This document shows, piece by piece, positions 22,376 through 33,170 of a stretch of 64,000 bases of DNA. Source of the stretch: Entoloma clypeatum (taxonomy: Eukaryota > Basidiomycota > Agaricomycetes > Agaricales > Entolomataceae); NCBI GenBank assembly GCA_963565915.1, contig OY751487.1:4402001-4466000 (forward strand), given 5' to 3'. A program made the translations under genes and the position numbers. The notes under the pieces are model-generated. The model was not told the DNA's origin. It saw only the letters and a list, made by a program, of their open reading frames with translations, and searched no databases. Position 1 is the first letter of the stretch. The number at the start of each line of letters is the position of its first letter.

Positions 22376-23952
22376 TACTTGGATGCCCGTCCACGCTCAA
22401 TCTTTGCGAGGTTCGTACAAGCGCCTGCTGATAAACGCATTAGTTACTAACCTCAGGGGTTTTATTGGGAACCTTGTGGATTGTGTTCAAGTTGCCCCAC
22501 GGTCTGCGGTTGCGTCTATCATTGCATCCACACTGGCGCGGGACATGACACACACCTACGCGTTCGTTTATGATAAGGGTGGTTCAAAAATCTTTAAATG
22601 GGCTCACACAATGAATGCGATAAACCGGTTTATTGAAATTTGAATCTATTTATGTATGAGTCTGTATGAGCGAGTGTCATCGTTTCAAGTTGGCAGAACG
22701 CCCTGCAGGCACTTTGGACCTAGGGGAATGTCGAGCAAATCAGGGCCAGTGGGAGGAGGGAAGGGCTTCCCTGATGGACTGGTAGGAGCGCCACGCGAAG
22801 AAGCAAGGTTCCTTGGGTAGATGAGTGGTGGCATAAGGATCTGCGCCGCCGGCTATGGTTTGGCACCATGCACGTATCAGGGATGCGGTTACCTCATTCA
22901 GAGGGGCTCCCGATTTATCCTTTATGCAACCCTCTGAACGTGTTTAGCTTGCTCCATGGCTCTCCATGGCGTTGGATGTTATGTAGGTCATGAGACTTCG
23001 GCGCCTGTTACCCGGGCTATTCGAAAAGATAGGAACTGCATGAGTTGGCCGTTCATACCAAGAACCGTGCATGCCCGTGTCGACACGATTTTTCTGGAAT
23101 GTCTATATTTATGCAAGTTAGTTAATGTGAACTTGACATGAATGGGGGTGAGCGGGATGACCAGCTCGCCTGCGTCCGGTAAACTTATCTGCGGCGCCTT
23201 TAATGAGGTTTACCCTGAGAGTGCTGGGGGTGCAGTTTGGGAGGTCTCTGGTACGATAAACTTTGTTAGTGTCATATACAAGGACCCCCTGGCTTGATCG
23301 GTGAGGAGGCTGCATCTGAAAAAGTCGAGTCCATATCCGAACTTTACATAGGTTCTCGTCATCCCTGCTGTTTCTTTCCCTGCTTACCGCGGACATCTAC
23401 ACAGGTAGTTATGTCAAGAAATGATGCAGCGTCATTTGGATGAGCCGACGGTAACAAATGGGGGTCGGGAGATCATGATCTCCTTCAGGGAGTTCGCCAG
23501 TGTTCGCAGGTGTGGAAGCAAACGAGCTGACCCGCTGCAAGCAGGAATGCGAGGGTCGGAGAGATTTTTTCTTTAGAGCAAAAGTTAAGCGGTGGGGAAA
23601 GTTTGAGCTGTATAGCTGCCAAGCCTGTCCTCAAGCGTCGGATAAGGATATGGACAATTCGGGCGTGGTTGGGCTGGAAACCGAACCACAGAGAGCAGCA
23701 AGATGGCAGGATGGGTCGCACAGTTGTCTCTGATAGGCGATGCCATGAAGTTCGTGTGGGTTGAGTAGAACTTCAATTTGTCATGGCGAACAACTTGGCA
23801 GCCTTGGACCGGATTTCCAAGTTGAATCTGGGTGTGCACCGAGCAGACCATGCCTCGAGGAACATATGTCTTAAGAGAAGACTTTGGATTCAATGTGATA
23901 ATGGAGAGTTGTTTACATGTGTTATGTTGTTGTAGCCTTGTCATCGATTGTC
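22376..23952. other. Intergenic region, no gene seen
   Basis: About 1.6 kb between the repeat and the UBP3 start. No open frame resembles a fungal protein or shows exon structure. The 3' end is the UBP3 promoter and leader. Confidence 0.4.
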
Positions 23953-26360
23953 ATGTCGAGCGGAGGCGGCTGGGCGGTCTGGTCAAGACGACCATCGGAT
24001 CCCACGCAAGCTCCAGGCATCATCATCTCCACCAACGCCAAACCCCCGCTTCACGTCGTCCGTGATGCCCTCGACGTACCCACCCCACCACCGTCGCCAC
24101 CACCAACCCTTCTCACAGATGACACCGACATCACCACCACGACAGAGACCAGCACCCAGGACCATACCCCACTGTCGTCGAACACCTCCGTTGACCTGAA
24201 CGAGCCACAGAAAGACACAGATGAGCCCCCAGAAGACGAGGGAAACGCAGTGACGCAAGCCCCAGCCGCTCCCGTCCCCGCACCCCCCAAAAAGTCATGG
24301 GCATCCCTCCTTCAGCCCTCTGCTTCTACCTCCAAACGAAATGCGCTCCCCACATCTACTGTCGTCGGGTTCTCCGTCCCAGCCTCATGCCCCACCTCGC
24401 CCTCCCCGACCCCCTCGGCGCACTCCACCCTGCCCTTCTCCAAACCCCAACGGACTGAGCTCCTGTCCCTCCTCACCTCCGGCCCCCCTCCAAACCTTAG
24501 CAATTCCGGTACCGTCGCCGACATCCGCCCGCGCGGGCTCATCAACGCCGGCAACATGTGCTTCGCCAACTCCGTGCTCCAGGTCCTCGTCTATTCTCCG
24601 CCGTTCTACCGCCTCTTCAGCGCGCTCTGCAACGCGGGAGTGCACCTGCGGGAGAAGGACCGCGAGTCCCAGAATAGAGACCGAGAGACGCCGCTCCCGC
24701 TCGTGGAGGCGACGGCGGAGTTTGTGAAGGCGTTTTCGCCGGCGCGGGAGAGGGATAATGGGCCGTCGGTCGTGAATGGGCGCGGGAAGATGAACGGGTA
24801 TGCGAAAGGGAAGGGTAAAGAGAGGGAGCGGGCTGGGGAGTGGGATGAGTGGGGCGCTGAGTCGTTCCTTCCCAATTATGTATTTGATGCGATGAAGGAA
24901 AACAAGCGGTTTGATTCCATGCGGGTTGGTCCTTCTGTTTCGGTCTCTCCACTTGTCTTGACGCATACGTCTTTTTGTTCTACAGAGTGGCCAACAGGAA
25001 GACGCGGAGGAGTTCCTCGGGTTCTACCTGGACACCCTTGAAGAAGAGCTGCTTGCGCTGCATCAAGCGCTCGCGCCAACATCCATACCCGCCGAGTCGG
25101 ATAGTGCCAAGCACAAGGGAAGCACTAAAGCTGGCGAGGTGGAGGAGACTTTGGAAAAGGAAGAGGGGGACGATGGGTGGTTGGAGGTTGGGAAGCGGAA
25201 TCGAATGGTTGTTACGAGGACGGTACGTGTTTCGAAGAACGACTCTTGGTAGTTTCAAATCGTTTTGATGGACGACAGATAAAAGGCGCCGAGTCGCCTA
25301 TAACGCGGATATTTGGCGGCAAGTTCCGCTCGACGCTGAGAGCGCCACAACAAAAGGATTCTGTCATCGTCGAGGATTGGAGGGCTCTAAGGTTGGATAT
25401 ACAGGTTCGTGTCGGTTTTTCATTATCCTCGCACCTCAGTCAATTGGAACACGTTCAAATTCCTGATCATTCTCCAAACGTGGCCTCCTTGCTGACTCTA
25501 CTCCACCCAAACAGCACGACTCAGTCCACACAATCCAAGATGCTCTCGCACACATCTCGTCTCCTCAACTCATTCAGCTATCCAACCCGACCCGGCCAGG
25601 AAGCCAGCAAGTGCTGATCGAAGCGCTGCCAGCGGTGCTGGTGGTGCATCTGAAGCGGTTCTGTTTCATGACAGATGCTGGAGCCGCCACTGGCCAAAAC
25701 GCCGTCAACGGAGGCGGAAAGCCGAACGGCGGTGTGGTCAAGGTGGGAAAACAGGTGCAGTATGGGAGGGAGTTGGTTGTTGGGCCTGGTATGTCCACTA
25801 CCTTGCGCTTTCGGAAGCGGTGAGGGGCTGATGCTGAGTTCCTCTGTCAGATGTGATGGCACCCGCGATACGGCGGCCACAAGGGGTCAAGTACAGATTG
25901 TTCGGAGGTATGTTTTCTTCTGTTTGATAACTTATATTTATTGTTTACTTGAATGCTGCATCAAGTTGTCTACCACCATGGCCACTCTGCATCGGGCGGA
26001 CACTATACTCTCGACGTGCTGCATCCCAGCCGGTTCCCCAAGGCACAACGCACTGCGACCTCGCCTTGTCCGTCGTCTCCCGGTTCTGATAAGCAACAAA
26101 AGTTGCCGCTGCAAATGCCGACAAAACCGACTTTTGTGCCTCCTGGGAGTGTTTTTACGGCTAATGTGCATGCAAAACAAAATCATGGAGTAGATGAGAC
26201 GGAGCAGGGGGATGAACATGATCCAAGAGAAGGGTGGATAAGGATAGACGATGAGTTGGTGTCGGATGTGAGGCCGGAGGATGTGTTCAACTATGGGGGG
26301 AGTGGATCGTCGGAGGAGGGGAGGTGTGCGTATTTGTTGTTTTATAGGAGGGTTAGGTGA
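23953..26360 (+). CDS. UBP3: UBP3/USP10-type ubiquitin carboxyl-terminal hydrolase
   Basis: Cysteine deubiquitinase of the USP (C19) family, most like Ubp3/USP10. In yeast Ubp3 acts with Bre5 in ribophagy, vesicle traffic and stress (family knowledge). Exons 23953-24924, 24986-25222, 25279-25404, 25515-25788, 25851-25907 and 25966-26360 join to 686 aa. The first 190 residues are disordered and Pro/Thr-rich. The Cys box is RGLINAGNMCFANSVLQVL with catalytic Cys203, the QQED segment is SGQQEDAEEFLGFYLDTLEE at the exon 1/2 junction, LPAVLVVHLKRFCF follows, and the His box is YHHGHSASGGHYTLD with His568. A C-terminal WIRIDDELV...FNYGG...CAYLLFYRR completes the fold. A more upstream in-frame ATG (23917) exists; 23953 was preferred because the protein then begins MSSGGGWAVWSRRP, as in fungal homologues. 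Confidence 0.93.
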
Positions 26361-26573
26361 ACGGATAGTAGTTCGAGGATGGTCTTTTGCTTTTGCTCTT
26401 TCGATAGATTATGGGTTTGGATCTTGGGATGCTGTATGACAAATATTTGGTACATACTTTCGCCATAGGTGGCTTTTGGGCTTTAAGGGCACTGGTAAGT
26501 CTCTTCAAACTGCATCGCACCAGCTAGATGTAAGGTCACTTTGGTTTTTGGTTTCAAAGCAGGACTGCGAACG

Positions 26574-29126
26574 ATGTCTTCTATCCATCGTCTCCCAGAT
26601 GTCATCTACAGTACCTACCGACAATACAAACACAACAACCAGGTCATCCTCCAATGGGTTCACGCCACCGTCATCAAAATTCGTCAGGCCGCGTCACAGC
26701 CAACACAGGCGAGCAATACCAAGAAATCGAAAGCCAGGACTTCATCGTCATCAAAGACCTCCCGCAATCACAACCACAATAAACACCGCGAGCCCCCCAT
26801 CGACGGAGATCTTTCCTCGCCGCAGGTTTCGTTTCGTGTTTTTCTCAACCTTGTCAAGGAGATCGCGGCGAGCAGCGCCGCGATCCCGGCGGAGTATCTT
26901 GCACTGCTGAGTGCGACGATCAGGCAGCGGAAGGCGACGGCGGCCTTTTATTCAACTGATGCTGATGCGTGGAGGGGCAATGAGACGCATAGGAAGGCGA
27001 TCGAGGTGTATGAAGAGGCGTTCCGGATTCTGCAGAGGGCTCAAAAGGCGCGGGCGGAGGAGAGGGAGGAATCAGTGCAGATGCAGTTGGTTGTGGTGGC
27101 TGGCGATTCGGATACGCTTGGATTGGCAGTGGCACTTCAGCAGCTGGTTGTTGCTGTACAGGAGGACATTGCGGGGGGTGGAAATACGGAGGGAACGCTG
27201 GAGAATGAGTGGATAAGGGATAACCCTCTCTTGCGTCCACCGGGATCGTCCAGCAAGGCCAAGGCCAAGCTGTTCCCTCTTGATGCTTATGAGTTCGTCC
27301 ATGACGACGAGCGACCGACCGTTGCAGGGCCTGGCACCGCCAAGAGCAAGAACCGGGCCGAGGAGGCACAGCTCGCTCTGACCTGCTTCATCCTCGACAT
27401 CGACCGCTTACGCAAACACTGCGACGCAGTGTGGAAGACTGTCGTCCCCTGCGGCACCACCTCCCGCGTCACCGCGGCGTTCATCACGAACCACGCCGTG
27501 CACCTCGTCAAGCAGCTCGAGTACGACCTCCTCGTCGACTTTCCTGAATTCCAGGATGTGGAGGCGACACAGAACCTCCTCGTCGAGAAGGTGATCGGCG
27601 TTATCCTGGCACCCGTCGCGCCCCAGGGCACACTGTACGGCATCCTCGAGCGGCTGATGACGTACACTTGGAAGGTCCTCGAAGCCTTCAGCGGCGTGCT
27701 CACCAGCTCGCCGCAGTTCCCGACGCTCAAGGACGGCCACTTGGGGTACTTCAACCCGGAGGCGGACAGGGACGCGATGTCGCCCGCGGAGAAGATCAGA
27801 GAGGATAAGTGCATCTTGTGCACGCATTTCCCGGATCTGGTGCTCATGTACAGGCACAACCGCACGGGGGCGGACGACCGTGAGTTCCTGGGGGATTATG
27901 GGCTGCCGAGGCTGTTCCGGCCGTTCGTGCTGAACGCGTCGAGGCCGAGCTCGTGGGCGCTGCTGTTCTGCTGCCAGATGGTGCTGGACAGCGTGCATGC
28001 GCGCCGGCGGTTTCTGCGCGCGGACGTGTCGGCGATGCGGACGCTGGCGCACGGGCTGTGTGTGGAGATGGACAGGTTCTTGGGGGACGGTGTGGGGTAC
28101 GACACGAACATGGAGCCGGCGAAGGAGATATGTCGGGACGTGCGCGAGCGGCTGAAGTTTGGGGCTGGTTCGGACCCGTTGACGGTGATCAAGCGCGCGA
28201 GAGGGTTTGATAAGCTGAGCGCGCAGGCGGTGCAGCAGGACTCGCTGTGGATGTACAACTCGTGGCTGACGGCAAACACGATTGCGCATGCGCTGGTGGA
28301 AGCGTTCGATGCTGGGGTGGGCGTGATGGGCGCGGCCGGGTTCTTGCAGAGTGCTATGCATCTGTGGAATATGTTGAGGTGGACGGGGCAGTTGCCGCCT
28401 GCGCCGGAACAGGAGGGGGCGGTGGTTGAGAGAGGGAGTGGTGTCATAAGAAGGGTGCTTTTGATGGACCATTTGATTGATGTGATTGGGGACAAGGTGT
28501 TCTCTGGGTCGCCGCCCAAGGACAAGTTCTTGACGAGGTTCAATCTGATGCTTGGGGTGCGTCCGGAGGCGTTCGCGAGGGAGAAGAGGGAGAGAAAGAA
28601 GACAGCGCAGCCGCCGCTTCGTCAGCCGTCGAACGAGGCGGGGAGGGGCGTGGTGTCCGATGTGAGCGAGGCGTGGAAGCTGCATGCGGACAGGTATGTC
28701 CTGCACCAGGATAAATTCCGGTCGAACAAGGCGAGCTCCGCGATGCATTCGCTGGATCGCGTGAGGCGGATTGCGGAGTCCGAGCTGGGACAGGGCGGCG
28801 CCGAAGAGGACGATGACTGTGCGCGCCGCGGGCCGTTGTTGAATCTGAATGTCTTGAAGATCCACCAGCTCTGCGTGCGAGTGTTTTCTGAGATGCAGGC
28901 GCTGCGCGCGGAGTTTGAGCGGGTGTATCCGTCGCCGTATGAGGAGCTCGTCCCCACTCAGGTGCAGTGGCCGATGATTACGGGGTGGATTGCGCGTAGT
29001 GGGGAGGTGACGCTTGATGGGAAGCTGGACCGGAGACTGTTGATGAAGGCGGGGGAGATTGTGCAGAGGATTTTGGGGACGAAGGAGACGGGCTTCTATG
29101 TGATAGGTGAAGAGGGTGGAGTGTAA
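26574..29126 (+). CDS. DUF6604-type fungal protein, intronless
   Basis: Large uncharacterised fungal protein, 850 aa in one exon. The N-terminus, LPDVIYSTYRQYKHNNQVIL, matches the start of the DUF6604 domain found in many ascomycete and basidiomycete proteins; function is unknown. No signal peptide or membrane span is evident. The middle is helical and rich in charged residues. A Lys/Arg-rich stretch (REKRERKKT) occurs around residue 680. An upstream in-frame ATG at 26541 is possible, but MSSIHRLPD places the domain at the extreme N-terminus as expected. It contrasts with its intron-rich neighbours. It follows UBP3 in the same direction after about 210 bp. Confidence 0.8.
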   Translation: MSSIHRLPDVIYSTYRQYKHNNQVILQWVHATVIKIRQAASQPTQASNTKKSKARTSSSSKTSRNHNHNKHREPPIDGDLSSPQVSFRVFLNLVKEIAASSAAIPAEYLALLSATIRQRKATAAFYSTDADAWRGNETHRKAIEVYEEAFRILQRAQKARAEEREESVQMQLVVVAGDSDTLGLAVALQQLVVAVQEDIAGGGNTEGTLENEWIRDNPLLRPPGSSSKAKAKLFPLDAYEFVHDDERPTVAGPGTAKSKNRAEEAQLALTCFILDIDRLRKHCDAVWKTVVPCGTTSRVTAAFITNHAVHLVKQLEYDLLVDFPEFQDVEATQNLLVEKVIGVILAPVAPQGTLYGILERLMTYTWKVLEAFSGVLTSSPQFPTLKDGHLGYFNPEADRDAMSPAEKIREDKCILCTHFPDLVLMYRHNRTGADDREFLGDYGLPRLFRPFVLNASRPSSWALLFCCQMVLDSVHARRRFLRADVSAMRTLAHGLCVEMDRFLGDGVGYDTNMEPAKEICRDVRERLKFGAGSDPLTVIKRARGFDKLSAQAVQQDSLWMYNSWLTANTIAHALVEAFDAGVGVMGAAGFLQSAMHLWNMLRWTGQLPPAPEQEGAVVERGSGVIRRVLLMDHLIDVIGDKVFSGSPPKDKFLTRFNLMLGVRPEAFAREKRERKKTAQPPLRQPSNEAGRGVVSDVSEAWKLHADRYVLHQDKFRSNKASSAMHSLDRVRRIAESELGQGGAEEDDDCARRGPLLNLNVLKIHQLCVRVFSEMQALRAEFERVYPSPYEELVPTQVQWPMITGWIARSGEVTLDGKLDRRLLMKAGEIVQRILGTKETGFYVIGEEGGV

Positions 29127-29539
29127 GTAGCGCCCGTGGACGAATACATAGCAAGTATACGTTCGAGTTGGACGTGTCGGAATCTTATCGACGTACGTTG
29201 CAACGACGTTGCTGTACGATTTGTACATTGTACATTGCATGTAGGATAATAACGAGCTCGAGAAGTTATGCCATGACATGATCATTAAGTTGGAGCCGCA
29301 TCCGATCGCGAGATACATTGAGATCTTACAACTAGATTGGATAAGGCGACCGACGGATAATTTGGATTGAAATTAATGTATGTATATTCCGGGTTAGCGA
29401 GACTTTGAATAATAAAAAACCGCCCTTTGAAAACGCGGACTTGGAGAGCGAGTTTGCAAGGTTTGCTTTCCCACTCAATTCATGGGTCTTCGTCAGATCC
29501 AGAAGCCCTTTGTGGTATCACAGGGGGAGAATAATTCTG
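29127..29539. other. Intergenic spacer, 3' of the DUF6604 gene
   Basis: AT-rich trailer with a CGTACGTTGCAACGACGTTG quasi-palindrome near 29190-29215 and a TTGTACATTGTACATTG duplication. No coding signal. Confidence 0.35.
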
Positions 29540-31430
29540 AACGACAAAAATGGCCAAATCAGCCTGAGGATAGGGGCCAACCCCATCGGTTGAACAAAAT
29601 GCAAAAACCAGGTCACGCCTACTGAACCAGCCCATAACACAATGTCAAGCCTGTTAGTCAGGTCAGGGAAACAAGTGTAGCATGGCAATGACCCAGCACC
29701 CCTGGGGTCAGGCTGTATCGCCAAAGGCACGGAGTGCTTACCCATAGATCTAAAGATGGAACGAAAGACTCGGGAACTCTTTTGCTGCGAGGCAGATGGA
29801 GGCATTTTTGCGCCACTTTTTGGATTTGATTTGGAGTCATCTCGACCGTCGTCGACAAGCTACTAGAAATTATGATATTCTTTTCCTAGGACAAGGAGTT
29901 CAACAAAAGCTCCCCTGTGTGCGTTCAACGCTTTGACATTCCTTCACCGCCAAAGGGGTTCGTGATTGTAGACTGTCACGAAATCAAACAACATGATGGT
30001 TAAGCAACGTGATGGTTGATTATTGGGACGCGCGAGGTGCGATGTGTGGGGGAACCTAAGGCGAGTCTCTCCGCCGAGTCTGATGGGTGCGAGTGCCACG
30101 TTGACGAACAAACGAGGGAGATTCGTTGCACGGAATTGCCTGGTACATACGAGAATTGCGCGCGTTCGTAGTACCCCCACGGTTGAGAGCTCTTTTTGAA
30201 GTGAAGGGTTCATAACGCAGAGTCATACGGGTGTTAGAAGCCCACGAGAGTGACATGCGGCCGGGCGCGACGAACGTCCGAGCTTGGGTGGATGGCTGGA
30301 AAAAGTTTGACTGACGGATTTGAGCAAGAACAGGCTTACATCCAGTGCGGGGACCCAACCACGTAACTTCGTGCTGGCCCGTCAGCCAAAGCTTGCGAAC
30401 TCCAGGTAGGAAACCAAGCAGGCCGCTGAAGTGGGTCCTCTTGTGTTCAGGCTGTATCGCGAAAGGCATGGAGTGAATATCCACAGATCTAAAGACGGAA
30501 CGAAAGACTCGGGAAACCTTTCATTCGGAAGGCTCGGGGGAAGGATCAGTTTTTTGCGCCACATTTTGAATTCCAACCTGGCGAGCGTCCGAGTCGCCCA
30601 TCATTGAACTTCTTGATTTCACGCCTAGAAGAAACACCATTCATGATAAACAACTCCCATATAAAAGCACGCCCGTTTGTGCGATGGACACTTTTGGGGT
30701 TCGTGAATATATACTGCCACAAAAAAAACAATTCTTTAGGCCGATACAATGATTCGTGACTTCGTCCATTGATTATTGGCGCCATATTTTTTCTATGATG
30801 GAAGCCCTGGACGCACGAGAGCAACGGTGCGAGGGCCGGACACAGTGGAAACCTAACGCGTGAACCCGCCACGCAGCATACAAGGATGTCGCGAGTTCGC
30901 CTTTTCCCTCTTCCTTGTTAAAAGTAAAGGGTTCAAAATGGTGAGTCAAACCGGGTGCTGCAAGCCCGCGAGCGCGACGAACGTCCGAGATGGCAGGAAA
31001 AAGTCTGAATGACGAATTTAGACATTTTATTCAAGAGCAGACTTACTTAGCGTGCACGGACCAAAACCCCGTCGGCTGAACAAAATGCAAAAACCAGGTC
31101 ACGCCTACCGAACCAGCCCACAACACAATGTCAAGCCTGTTAGTCAGGTCAGGGAAACAAGCGTAGCATGGCAATGACCCAGCACCCCCTGGGGTCAAGT
31201 TGACTACTAATGGCTTCGTGCCGACCCGTCAGTCAAAGCCTGTGAGTTTCAGGTCAGGAAAACAAGCAGACTGCCGAGAGGGGTCCTCCTGGGGTCAGGC
31301 TGTATCGCCAAAGGCACGGAGTGCTTACCCATAGATCTAAAGAAGGAACGAAAGACTCGGGAAATCTTTTGTTCGGGAAGATCGTTTCGACTTCGCTTTT
31401 TCCGATGCATGGCAGTGAGGACTGTATTAT
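29540..31430 (-). repeat. Dispersed repeat family, three units in tandem (reverse)
   Basis: Read on the minus strand, anchors (TCCCGAGTCTTTCGTTCCGT and close variants) begin near 31362, 30514 and 29775, spaced 848 and 739 bp, giving unit-unit-partial unit. The first unit holds the optional 100-bp segment; the last lacks it. Inter-anchor sequence (e.g. CCAATAATCAATGGACGAAG and GGAATTCAAAATGTGGCGCA) is shared with the 38.1-39.15 kb copy, so the whole unit repeats and not just the anchor. It directly abuts the 3' side of the copy B peptide gene. Confidence 0.85.
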
Positions 31431-31763
31431 TCTCATATGATCAGGCAGGAGGCTGTATCAATGGGACCTCAGCGCGAAAGGGATTCAATTCGACCAAAGT
31501 GCTCCTTACGGGTTGCGAGACACTATCATGATGGCTGCAATGAGTCACATGTAGTTGCTGTTTTCTATACGTTGGATTTGTTACGACAATGAAACTGAAT
31601 GTTGAACATACAAATCTGTTGAAAGGTGATGAGGGCGGCAAATGGTGGATTATTACCAAGGTTACATGTTCGCTAATATCCATATTATATATTTGTTTGG
31701 TAGCAAGAAGGGGGTAACTCCGGAGGTAGTAAGAACGACATGAAGACTCGTGAAAAGGATAAT

Positions 31764-32184
31764 TTAGTAACTATCATAGTCGTGCTTGCCATGGTGCTTA
31801 TGGTGATGATACTTGTGGTCGTGTCCATGATGATGTTTATGGTGCTTCTTGCCATGTTTGTAGCCATGTTTATAGCCGTTTTTGTACCCATACTTGTAGG
31901 CATGCTTGTCTTTGTAGTCGTGCTTATAACCTTTGTTGTGGTTGTAATCGTGCTTGCGATAGTCTCCGTAATGGCCGCCATAACTGTGCTTGTCGTATCC
32001 ACCATAACCTCCGAAGTCGGAACGTTTCTAGCTCATGTAAATCAATAACTATGGGAAAGAGACATAGGTGGAAACGGACCTCGAAAGACGGGGCTTCAAC
32101 CTCGGCGTTGACGTCTTCGGCCATTGGCAGCGCGGTGACGAAGCTACCAGCGAGAGCGAGCACGAGAGCGAATGAGATTTTCAT
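31764..32184 (-). CDS. Secreted Gly/Tyr/Lys/His-rich peptide precursor (copy B)
   Basis: Inverted paralogue of the 21.3 kb gene, 122 aa. Exon 1 is 32184-32080 (35 codons, the same length as copy A) and exon 2 is 32027-31764; the phase-0 intron is 52 nt. The signal peptide is MKISFALVLALAGSFVTA, the acidic pro-segment ends APSFE, and exon 2 again opens with Lys-Arg (Kex2-type). The predicted mature peptide starts SDFGGYGGYDKHSYGG and contains KYGYKNGYKHGYKHGKKHH, then a His/Lys/Gly tail ending DYDSY. The two mature parts are clearly homologous, yet differ by substitutions and small indels in the Lys/His region. This pattern suggests constraint on composition more than on exact sequence (inference). 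No Cys. Confidence 0.88.
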
Positions 32185-32269
32185 GTTGATGGTAAGGTGG
32201 ATAAGGTGTGTTGACGGGAGGAGGTGAGGTGGAGAGTGGAAAGCCTGGGGGTGAGAGGTAACAGCATTG

Positions 32270-32291
32270 CTGTTCTTATACCTTCTCGCGC
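32270..32291 (-). promoter_or_regulatory. TATA region of the copy B peptide gene
   Basis: On the minus strand GCGCGAGAAGGTATAAGAAC, about 90 bp upstream of the ATG, nearly identical to the copy A core promoter. Confidence 0.6.
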
Positions 32292-32369
32292 TAAAACATA
32301 GCAAAGGGGATAAATATGTTTTCTCCTCTTCGTGACAAGATCTTCCGAGCTTCTCCTGAAAATTATGAG

Positions 32370-32510
32370 AGAACGACTCGCATATGATTGGAATATAATG
32401 TTCCTATACTTGCGAAGGTATGTCTTCCTCCTGTCGAACCAAATTCAGAGGTTTCCCCTATGAATCTGTGGTGATTTTGACAGATGACGATTCACATATG
32501 ATTGGAATAA
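32370..32510 (-). promoter_or_regulatory. Two copies of the shared CCAATCATATG box
   Basis: The proximal copy (32370-32391) matches copy A's 22-bp box exactly. A second, diverged copy lies at about 32484-32510 (CCAATCATATGTGAATCGTC on the minus strand). Flanking bases (TTAGGGG, then a spacer) resemble the region just before the box in copy A, so the upstream element was probably duplicated locally. Confidence 0.5.
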
Positions 32511-33170
32511 GGCTCCCCTAAACGATTTGAATGCTTCCCTATTCACGATGCGAAACCTGTGAATTTGCGTGAGTAGAAGTTGAGTAGAAGGTAGAGGGAA
32601 CATGGTAGGTTACTCAGTACTTACGTAATGCCAGGCTTTGCCAGCCCTGCTCGCAGGGAAAACCTCTCTCGCCATTCCTTCGCTCGTTGTACACGTCGTA
32701 TTTCTCTTGCCAGTCGACTAGCTTTCCAGGTGCGCTCAATAAACGTCTCGGAAGCCCACGCTCAGAGTTCAAGACAACCGTCTGGGCCCGACGACCATCA
32801 ATAAGGGTCGAGAAGCCAAAGTCAAAACGCGGTCGCCTGATTCGCGAACCATTGAAGGGCTAATCGGCATCTCTTTTACGAGGTTCGTTCTTACTCATCT
32901 CTCAGAACCATATATACTTAGCGAGCATTACTGAATCAGGGCCGTGGTCACTGGTCAGCTCTTCGCTATTGCTGTTATATACTCCAAGCACGCCGGGAGG
33001 TGAACGGTAGTCGTGCTTCACACGGGGGTTGGCAAGGCCCGTACACCTCCCACCTGGAACGACAATAACATTGTGAACCGTTTCGGCGTTTCTTGTCACC
33101 CAGATTTTCCCTTCATCATTGGGCTAGGAATATATATTTAGTAGTACGGGCAATATGCTCCGTAGGAACC
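32511..33170. other. Intergenic region between peptide gene B and the GH131 gene
   Basis: Contains the upstream regions of two divergent genes. TATATA-like words occur near 32910 and 33130 (GGAATATATATTTAG, about 45 bp before the GH131 start). No other feature. Confidence 0.4.

Noticed and set aside
27408..29318. 636-codon minus-strand open frame
   Set aside because: Antisense shadow of the intronless DUF6604 gene; Arg/Pro/His-rich translation typical of the reverse frame of GC-rich coding DNA.
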